In this document: one piece after another, positions 56,748 to 64,000 of the stretch
Layout of the letters: the number at the start of each line of letters is the position of its first letter
How positions within the stretch are numbered: position 1 is the stretch's first letter
DNA from: Cordylochernes scorpioides
Lineage: Eukaryota > Arthropoda > Arachnida > Pseudoscorpiones > Chernetidae
DNA length: 64,000 nucleotides
NCBI GenBank assembly: GCA_030710605.1
Contig: CP092886.1
Coordinates: forward strand, 51,842,741-51,906,740
Direction of reading: 5' to 3'
The notes under the pieces: generated by a model
The model's input: only the letters and a program-made list of their open reading frames with translations
Told to the model about the DNA's origin: nothing
The model's database searches: none
Program-made: the position numbers and the translations under genes

Positions 56748-56938
56748 CTAGTGGACAAAACTTCAGGAGGTGGATTTTTTTTGTCACCGGTTGTCTTTTT
56801 TTTTTTTTGAAGGAGAGAGAGGCAATTTTTTTAACACTTGTGTGTCCTCAATAAAGGTCACTGTGTGTCAAAAATATTTCAGAGTTATTGTCTGACTCCT
56901 AAATGGTACAATTTCTTTGAATTTTATCCATGAGTGTA
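56748..56938. mobile_element. Short inverted-repeat element (MITE-like), second copy
   Basis: ACTAGTGGACAAAACTTCAG at the left and TTGAATTTTATCCATGAGTG at the right form imperfect inverse ends. The interior has AGGTCACTGTGTGTC and TTTCAGAGTTATTGTCTGA. These are inverse-related to words in the copy at 27.4-27.6 kb. Confidence 0.45.
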
Positions 56939-57114
56939 TTTTAAAAAATAAATTGAAAAGCATTTAGGGATAAGCTGTCACGAATTCGGATTAAATTCTT
57001 CTTAGAAGTACAGATTTCCTTAACAAATCTCTTTGGGATAACGAAACAAAAACTTAAAAAAGATTATAAAGATTGATTTATCTGTGATTATTCATTAATC
57101 TGTTTTAAATATCA

Positions 57115-57166
57115 CATAATATTACGATGCATTAGTGCGCCATCTGTTATCAAAATCCGAAACCTT
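57115..57166 (+). repeat. Repeat R, left piece, split by the LTR element
   Basis: ATTACGATGCATTAGTGCGC then CATCTGTTATCAAAATCC is the outer end of repeat R. It continues at 61641 with TATAGACGCG after the retrotransposon. Confidence 0.75.
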
Positions 57167-57331
57167 TGTTAGGTTATTCAGTGATTGAATATATCATCAT
57201 CACAAGTTAATGTTTTGGTTCATGTAGGATATGTAAAATAACATATTACAACAGTGGCCAGTCAATAAAGTTACGTCTTCATGATAGGTTAGTGATTCGT
57301 TGTTTGGTACAAGACGCTAACAAATCAAACA
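57167..57331 (+). repeat. 5' LTR of the Mag-like element
   Basis: 165 bp. It contains CCAGTCAATAAAGTTACG as a poly(A)-type signal. It differs from the 3' LTR at two positions (GGTTATTC/GGATATTC and GATATGTAA/GATATCTAA). Confidence 0.95.
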
Positions 57332-57449
57332 TGGTTTCAGAAAAGTGATTTGAAAACAAACGAAAAAAAATATCGCGGTAAGTTCAATTTTACGTTAAGA
57401 CTAATAAAATAATAAATAAGCCTTATCGTATATTAAATAGACAAAAGAC

Positions 57450-60400
57450 ATGTATTTACAAATACCGCCACCTGAACCAGTTAATTTCAGAGGAAATATA
57501 GAAGAAAACTGGAAATATTTCAAATCGCATTGGCGTAACTTTTCAATAGCAACGGGGTTGGACAATAAAGAAGACAAATTAAAAGTTGCAACCTTATTGT
57601 CTATTATAGGCAAAGAAGCTTATAATATATTTGAACATCTCGATCTTTCAGATGAACAAAGAAATAACTCAGATGAGATAATAAATGCATTGACTCAGCA
57701 TTTTACACCAAAAATTAACATTATTTATGAAAGATCAATTTTCAACCAAACAAATCAAGAAACAAATTAAAGTATTGAACAATATATATGTAGATTAAGA
57801 AAATTGTCTTCCACATGCAATTATGGTGCAATGACTGAAGAAATGATCAGGGATAGGTTAGTTTTGGGAATAATTGACAAGCAAACCAAAAGACAGCTGA
57901 TCAGTGATCCTCAACTAACATTGCAAAAAGCTATTGATGTGTGTAAGGCTAATGAAAGCGCTAACAAACAAATTGAAAACTTAACTAAAAACACTCAAGA
58001 GGAGGTGAACAAATTGAATATAAGAAAGAAAACAGTCAATCAAAATAAAATGAAAAAGAACATTCCTTGTAGATATTGTGCAACATTCCATGAGCACAAT
58101 AGACAAAAATGCCCTGCATGGAATCAAACCTGCAGAAAGTGTAACAAAAAGAATCATTGGGCAAAAGTTTGCAAATCCAGAATGAGAACAGTTCAAAGCC
58201 TTGAATCTCAAAACTCCAATGATGAACAAGAAGATTGTTATTCTTTATAATATGTCTCAGAAATTTCTGCTAGAAAATTGATGACTAAATTAGAATTAGA
58301 ATTGAATGGATACAAGGAAAGCATAATTTGCCAAATAGATACAGGAGCAACTGTCAATGTTTTAAATTTTGCAGATTTATGCAAATCTCTTAAACCAAGC
58401 TACATCAAACTAAGATGCTATGGAGGAGAAATATTAAAGCCAAGAGGACAAATCAAAATCAACTGTTCCCACCAAAGCAAGCAACATCCTATAGTGTTCC
58501 AAGTGATAGATCATTGGGAAAAACCTATTCTAAGTGCTGAAACTTGCCAGAAATTGAATTTAATAGAAATTAAAGCTGACTTATGCAAAATTGAATCCAC
58601 ATGGACAAAACAAAATAACCTTCTAGATAAATATAAAGACATATTTGAAGGCATTGGATGCTTACAAGGGGAATACAAACTAGAAACAGATCCTACAATC
58701 AAACCCATCAAGCAAGCACCTAGAAGAGTACCTATTATCTTAAGAAAAGAATTAAAAGAAAAATTGATTGACATGGAAAAGAAAAATATCATTGCCAAAG
58801 TTGATTATCCAACAGACTGGATTAGCAACCTAGTACTAGTAAAGTCAACTAAGAAGTTAAGAATATGCATTGATCCTCGAGAATTAAATGTCGCCTTGAA
58901 AAGAGCTGAATACCCAATACCGACAATTGAGGAAATAATACCAAATCTTCAAAATGCCAAAATATTCACAGTAGTGGACACTAAAGATGGTTTTTGGAAT
59001 GTGAAGCTCTCTGATGAATCATCGAACCTTACAACATTCTGGACTCCCTTTGGAAGATACAAATTTCTTCGAATGCCATTTGGATTAAAGACTGCTTCTG
59101 AAGAATACCAAAGAAGACTCTATGAAATCTTCCAAGGTCTTGAAGGAATTTAAATAATAGCTGATGACATTCTGATTTTGGGAAAAGGTGACTCATATGA
59201 AGAAGCACTGAAGGATCATGATAGAAATCTTGAAAATCTTTTCAAGAAAGCCAGACAAGCTAATTTGAAATTCAACATCAATAAAGTCAAGCTCAGACTA
59301 AAAGAAGTAAAATATCTAGGACATATAATAACTCCACATGGATTAAAGCCAGATCCAGAAAAGTTAAAGCCTTAAAAGAAATGCCTCATCCAGAAAGTAT
59401 AACAGAACTCAAAAGTTTCCTTGGTTTTGCAACATACCTATGTAAATTCATGCCAAATATTTCAATGATTAGTGAACCTTTGAGAAAATTGACAATGAAA
59501 AATTCAACATGGTCATGGAGCAAGAATCATCAAGCTGCATTTGAACAAATCAAAGATCTAGCCTCAAAAGCACCAATTTTAAGATATTTTGATGCGGACA
59601 AATCTATAGCTATACAATGCGATGCAAGTAAACATGGACTTGGAGCTACCCTACTACAAGAAAGCCAGCCAATAATTTTTGCATCTAGAAGTCTAAGCAA
59701 GACTGAGCAAAACTATGCTCAGATAGAAAAAGAATGTCTTGCAATTGTTTTTGCATGCGAAAGATTTCATCAGTACATTTTGGGCAAATGTCAAGTGATT
59801 GTGCAAACTGATCACAAGCCTCTTTTGTCAATATTTAAGAAATCTATTCTAAAAGCGCCACAAAGACTCCAAAGAATGCTTTTGAGACTGCAAAGATATA
59901 ACTTAGAACTAGAACATGTCCAAGGATCTCAAATGCACTTGGCGGACATCTTTTCAAGAGCTTGCATCAAAGATGTAAGGAATGAAAATCTGAAATATGA
60001 TGTGTATCCCATTGACATCATTTACAAAGAAATTGCCACAGTCAATGTTATGGAAACATTAAGTGTATGCAGTGACACTGTCCTGAGAATTAGAGAAGAA
60101 ACATCATCTGATCCTATTCTGTGTGAAGTGAAGAAACTTATTCTAAATGGATGGCCACCAAATAAAAATCAAACTTCAATGCTAACCAGAGAATATTGGA
60201 ATTTTAGAGAAGAATTAACAGTTCAAGATGGAATCATACTAAAGAATGATAGAATTGTAATTCCAAATAAATTAAGAGCAGAGATGATAATGAAAACCCA
60301 TCAAGGACATATTGGAATTAATTCAAGTATGCGAAGAGCAAGAGACAATATCTTTTGACCAGGAATGAATGCACAAATAGGGCAAGAAATTGAAAATTGT

Positions 60401-61455
60401 TCTATTTGTCTATCAAATTCACAGAATCAAGTGAGAGAACCAATGAAATCTCACAAAATTCCAAATTATCCCTGGGAAAGAATATCTCTTGATATATTCG
60501 AAATCTTCAAACAGAATTACTTAATAATAGTGGATCATTACTCAGATTTTTTTGAAGTTGAATGCCTAGAAAATACAACTTCTGAATACATAATTGAATG
60601 CTGCAAAATACAATTCAGCAGATATGGAATTCCTCAAATTGTAGTCTCAGACAATGGAAGGCAATTTACATCGACTGAATTCCAAAAATTCAGCAAAGAA
60701 TGGCAATTTCAACATTCTACATCATCACCACTTCACAGTCAGGGAAATGGAAAAGCTGAAGCGGCAGTTAAAATAGCCAAAAACATACTGAAGAAATCTA
60801 AACAAGAAAATAGTGATTTTTTTGGCAAAATTTGTTAAATTGGAGAAATACACCCACTATAGACATAGATTCAAGCCCAGTACAAAGAATCATGTCTAGA
60901 AGAACGAGAGCTATACTGCCAATTCACCCAAATTTACTTAAACCATCAATTCCAGAAAATATTCCAGATAAAATATCCATCAAAAGACAACAGGCAAAAT
61001 ACTACTATGATAGAAAATCTAAAAATTTACCAGACTTAGACATAGGACAAGAAGTGTATGTCAGAACACCCAATACCACCCCATCATGGTCCAAAGCTAA
61101 CATCACAAATGAACACAACACAAGATCCTATGATGTGAATATTCATGGTAGAACCTACAGAAGAAATAGAACCTGGATTAGACCACAACAAGCTTCAGCA
61201 AATCAAAAATCTACAAACAATCAAGAAGAAGGAAGAAAAGAAAGCATTGATCAAGAACAAACTGTATCAAATTGCTTACCATCTACTTCAGCAGGAGGAG
61301 ACAACATTGTGAAAAGAACCCGAATTGAAACTACCGAATGCAGAATCCAATCAAAGAGTGACAGCCCCACGGTAAGTGAACCTGAGAATGCTGCATCAGA
61401 GACTAGAACCAGATCAGGTCGACTGGTGAAAAAACCAAGTAGATTTAAAGACTAG
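57450..61455 (+). pseudogene. Mag-like Gag-Pol, disrupted
   Basis: Starts MYLQIPPPEPVNFRGN. Gag ends with two knuckles (CRYCATFHEHNRQKC and CRKCNKKNHWAKVC). Protease is CQIDTGATVNVL. Reverse transcriptase has MPFGLKTASEEYQRR and ADD (IADDILI), typical of the Mag lineage. RNase H has CDASKHGLGATL and QTDHKPLL. Integrase has HQGHIGINSSMRR, LDIFEIF, VSDNGRQF, GNGKAEAAV. Breaks are in-frame TAA at 57768, 58248 and 59151 (directly before the ADD box), TGA at 60356, and frame changes near 59365 and 60830. The pieces 57450-57770, 57804-58250, 58278-59153, 59178-59375, 59381-60358, 60365-60838 and 60832-61455 together cover one polyprotein. No intact product is possible. Confidence 0.93.
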
Positions 61456-61470
61456 TGAAAAAAGGGAAGA

Positions 61471-61635
61471 TGTTAGGATATTCAGTGATTGAATATATCA
61501 TCATCACAAGTTAATGTTTTGGTTCATGTAGGATATCTAAAATAACATATTACAACAGTGGCCAGTCAATAAAGTTACGTCTTCATGATAGGTTAGTGAT
61601 TCGTTGTTTGGTACAAGACGCTAACAAATCAAACA
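61471..61635 (+). repeat. 3' LTR of the Mag-like element
   Basis: 165 bp, preceded by the purine tract and followed by the ACCTT duplication. Confidence 0.95.
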
Positions 61636-61640
61636 ACCTT

Positions 61641-61885
61641 TATAGACGCGTATGATTATTTTAAAAATAAACAATTCCTACTGTTCATACTGTATTGGAA
61701 AAATTAATGGGAGGGCCTGGCTCATCAGTGGTATGTTAGATTAAACTGGCGAAACCGCTGGGAGGGTTCACCACTGATGAGCCAGGCCCTCCCATCAAAT
61801 TTTCCATTACAGTAAGAACAGTAGGAATTGTTTATTTTTTGAAAAGAATCATACGCGTGTAAATAGTTTCGAATTTTGATATCAT
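61641..61885. repeat. Repeat R, palindromic right piece
   Basis: TATAGACGCGTATGATTATT through GGCCTGGCTCATCAGTGG (61641-61731) is matched by the inverse CCACTGATGAGCCAGGCC through ATCATACGCGTGTA (about 61769-61860). A 37-bp centre is shared with the other copies (ACTGGCGAAACCGCTGGG). Together with 57115-57166 it forms one fold-back element. Confidence 0.8.
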
Positions 61886-62375
61886 ATAATATGCGTATAT
61901 TTACGTTATATGATATTTAATATATAATAATTTGAATGAATTGTTATATTAAAGGTTATTTTAAATATAAGAATTACAAGTTTACATCAACCTCCAGTAA
62001 TTATACAACTTTTTGTTCCAACTGGCCATCGTTCAATCATCATCCAAAATTATCCAATAAAATAAATTCAAAATAATTACCTTGTCATCGTCAGTCAGTA
62101 TGGGGAATTAAAAGATAAAATGAGGCAAAATTCTATATTCAAAATGTACTCCAAAGGGGGAAATGTATTTATGACAAAGAAAAGGGATGGGGGATTATTT
62201 AGTAAAAGTTTAAAAAACTACGTGAAAAACAATAGCTTCATTAGTTTATTGCTTTTAATTATGTCTAATGTAATTCAAATATGAGAAACGGTATTTTAAA
62301 AGATAGGATTTAATTTTTATTTAAACCTTTAATACTTTTTAGATTTAGGTGTATTTATAGATCCGTTCGTTTTAT

Positions 62376-62411
<36 letters not shown>

Positions 62412-62437
62412 GAAATTTTGCCGGGAGGAAATTGATC
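61886..62437. other. AT-rich DNA, no gene seen
   Basis: A TA microsatellite lies at about 62381-62408. GGGAGGAAATTG at 62424 is shared with 29.78 kb. Confidence 0.4.
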
Positions 62438-62599
62438 TAAAGAGACAAGGGTCACCTCTCCCGTCAAAGTTTTCAGTCTGTAAAAAGCTGGTGTTGTGGC
62501 TTTGTCACTGACCCGAGGCCGCTAGTTGCGGCGACGATCAATAGATGGCGTCTGGTTTTAGACGTCTATTTTGACGGGAGAGCGACCTTTGTCTCTTTA
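62438..62599. mobile_element. 162-bp MITE with 30-bp inverted ends
   Basis: The left end TAAAGAGACAAGGGTCACCT, then CTCCCGTCAAA, is the inverse of the right end TTTGACGGGAGAGCGACCTT, then TGTCTCTTTA, with few mismatches. The interior is GC-richer (GGCCGCTAGTTGCGGCGACG) and non-coding. TA-rich flanks prevent a firm target duplication. Confidence 0.7.
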
Positions 62600-62654
62600 T
62601 ATATATATGAAAATAATAGTACAAATATGATATTAATGTTATATACTGACCGAG

Positions 62655-62975
62655 ATATATATATACATACTTGGTTTTTCGGGAAGCTACTGGGACCAAA
62701 AAATCTTTTTTGGTCGCAGTGGTTCAGCCTACTCCACGCTTACGAGCGCCAAAAGCGCGAAACGAGTTCGTGGATGGCTTTTCTTGATTTATCAAGAAAT
62801 TGGGTTGACCAAATATCAGGGAACAGGCTAAATCAATGTTTAGTTGATTTCTGTTCCACCAGATGGCGCTCTGCTTTCTGTAAAGCACATGTGCTCCTGG
62901 TCAGGATATGCCATTTTTAATATTGATTTCAACATCTGATCTTTTTATCTTTTATTTTTCTTTCGTTTTTTAATA
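62655..62975 (+). repeat. Hammerhead-bearing short repeat, copy 3
   Basis: Closely matches the 13.15 kb copy to its end, where a Tc1 element begins 5 bp later. The fold at 62726-62779 keeps both parts of stem I (AGCC/GGCT, TCCACG/CGTGGA) and stem II (GCGC/GCGC). The catalytic box is CTTACGA instead of CTGACGA (invariant G lost, 62739-62745), and stem III reads ACGAGT. Self-cleavage is not expected. Confidence 0.75.
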
Positions 62976-62979
62976 TATA

Positions 62980-64000
62980 CACTGGTGTCCAAAAAATAAG
63001 AAACCTTTGTTTTTTAATGATATGTTTTAAAATATACAACGCTAAAAGCTGAAAAGTAATTTAATTCGGTATTTTAAGTCGTAGAATTTATTTATCGCAA
63101 CCATTCGATTCGGTAAAATTGAAAATATGCAAATTTTTGCTTGTCTTTATAAGTGTGCTATTTGGCGTGTCGTTTACCCCATCTAAGAGAATTGTCCAAT
63201 TATAATTTTATTTAATCCTTAGTTAATTATGTGTTTACGAAAAAATTTAGCAGATGATTTAAAATGGAGGGCTGTTGGAAGAATGGAGGCAGGGCAATCA
63301 CAAGTTGAAGTAGCAAAATGGCTAAATGTGAATAAATCTGTAGTCAGCAAAATATGGAAACAGTTCATTGAGACAGGAACCATCAAAAGAAAAGAAGGTT
63401 CTGGTAGAAAAAGAAAAACAGCTACCTCTGAAGACCGTTATCTGGTCGTAACTGCCAAGCGCCATAGGGAGATGACAGCCATTCAACTCTCTAATGAACT
63501 CTCAAGTGCTACTGGAACGAGAATTTCAAGACAAACTGTTTACCGAAGGCTTCACGAAGGTGCTTTTTATGCAAGACGACCAATGGTCTGTATCCCTTTA
63601 ACCTCTGCTTACCGGAGAGCCCGCTTGAATTGGTGCTTGGAACATCACGCCTGGACTCATGATCAGTGGGCCAATGTTCTCTTCAGTGACGAGTCAAGAT
63701 TTAGTTTAAATACAGATTCTCGACGAGGTTTCGTCTGGAGGGAGCCTGGAACCCGCTATCATCCCAGTAACATCAGGGAAATAGACAGTTTTAGAGGGGA
63801 CAGTCTCTTAGTCTGGGCTGGCATCAGTTCTAGCAAACGCACACCCCTCCACATTTTTTCTGGGGGCACTTTAACTGCCCAAAGGTACAGGGACGAGATC
63901 CTTGAACCCTATCTAAGACCTTATAGAGATCAAATTGGTCACAATTTAGTTTTTATGGACGATAATGCTCGTCCGCATAGGGCTAGGCTAGTCAATGAAT
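62980..64000 (+). mobile_element. Tc1-like transposon, cut by window end
   Basis: Starts CACTGGTGTCCAAAAAATAA after TA (62978-62979). The first kilobase aligns with the inverse of the 53996-55489 element with few differences. The 3' end lies outside the window. Confidence 0.9.
63238..64000 (+). pseudogene. Tc1-like transposase, partial, start disrupted
   Basis: The long frame is open from 63238 to the window edge and includes an ATG at 63283. It has the same domains as the 54-kb copy (SQVEVAKWLNVNKSVVSKIW, SDESRFSLN, MDDNARPHRA), with the last catalytic Glu beyond the edge. The expected start ATG at 63230 is out of frame with it: it reads six codons then TAG. A one-base deletion near 63241-63247, relative to the other copy, explains this. 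Unless translation starts at 63283, no full-length protein is made. Confidence 0.7.

Larger units (their letters stand above)
57167..61635 (+). mobile_element. Mag-like Ty3/gypsy LTR retrotransposon, coding region broken
   Basis: 4469 bp with two 165-bp LTRs (two differences) and a 5-bp target duplication ACCTT (57162-57166 and 61636-61640). The LTRs start TGTTAGG and end AAACA. TGGTTTCAGAAAAG directly after the 5' LTR is a plausible tRNA 3'-end primer site. GAAAAAAGGGAAGA (61457-61470) is the purine tract before the 3' LTR. It sits inside an older repeat R. Confidence 0.95.

Overview
The window is eukaryotic, very AT-rich, intron-scale non-coding DNA crowded with transposable elements. The families point to an arthropod: Tc1 DD34E, maT DD37D, mariner, Ty1/copia primed by a half initiator-tRNA, Mag-like Ty3/gypsy, Penelope-like elements, a tRNA-derived SINE, and a TCAGT initiator. 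A copepod or chelicerate genome would fit, but no sequence here settles the species. There is no sign of prokaryotic, viral or plasmid organisation.

Layout. 1-7 kb is a dense cluster of long palindromes (fold-back arms of about 45-135 bp) followed by an 88-bp dimeric tandem repeat. 9-13 kb holds a decayed Tc1 copy, a tRNA-derived SINE, a 52-bp tandem array split by a pogo-like MITE, and a short repeat with a hammerhead-ribozyme fold. 14-24 kb is AT-rich and holds a decayed mariner, a second SINE copy, a LINE 3' end and a 255-bp tandem array. Near 24.5 kb is the only convincing host-gene signal: a CpG-rich promoter and a first exon encoding a signal peptide, ending in a GTAAGT donor (minus strand). 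Directly beside it, at 24.9-26.2 kb, is an intact maT transposon. 30-35.4 kb is a Ty3/gypsy element with an uninterrupted 1415-codon polyprotein. 37.5-41.9 kb is a Ty1/copia element with near-identical LTRs but a broken reading frame. 43-44 kb is a broken maT copy. 45.4-46.3 kb is a 103-bp satellite with a five-unit higher-order period. 49-50 kb holds LINE and tRNA-Arg-like relics. 52.9-54 kb is a Penelope-like fragment with a GIY-YIG endonuclease. 54-55.5 kb is a nearly full Tc1 element. 57.2-61.6 kb is a broken Mag-like gypsy element nested in an older palindromic repeat. 62-64 kb holds a MITE, another hammerhead-type repeat and a second Tc1 copy cut by the window edge.

Apart from the 24.5 kb exon, every recognisable coding sequence is a transposon enzyme. 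The most interesting thread is RNA structure in non-coding repeats. One repeat family carries a complete type I hammerhead core in one of three copies. Several palindromic families share a looser layout (GA-rich box, variable hairpin, GAAA), one of which brackets the Penelope-like fragment.
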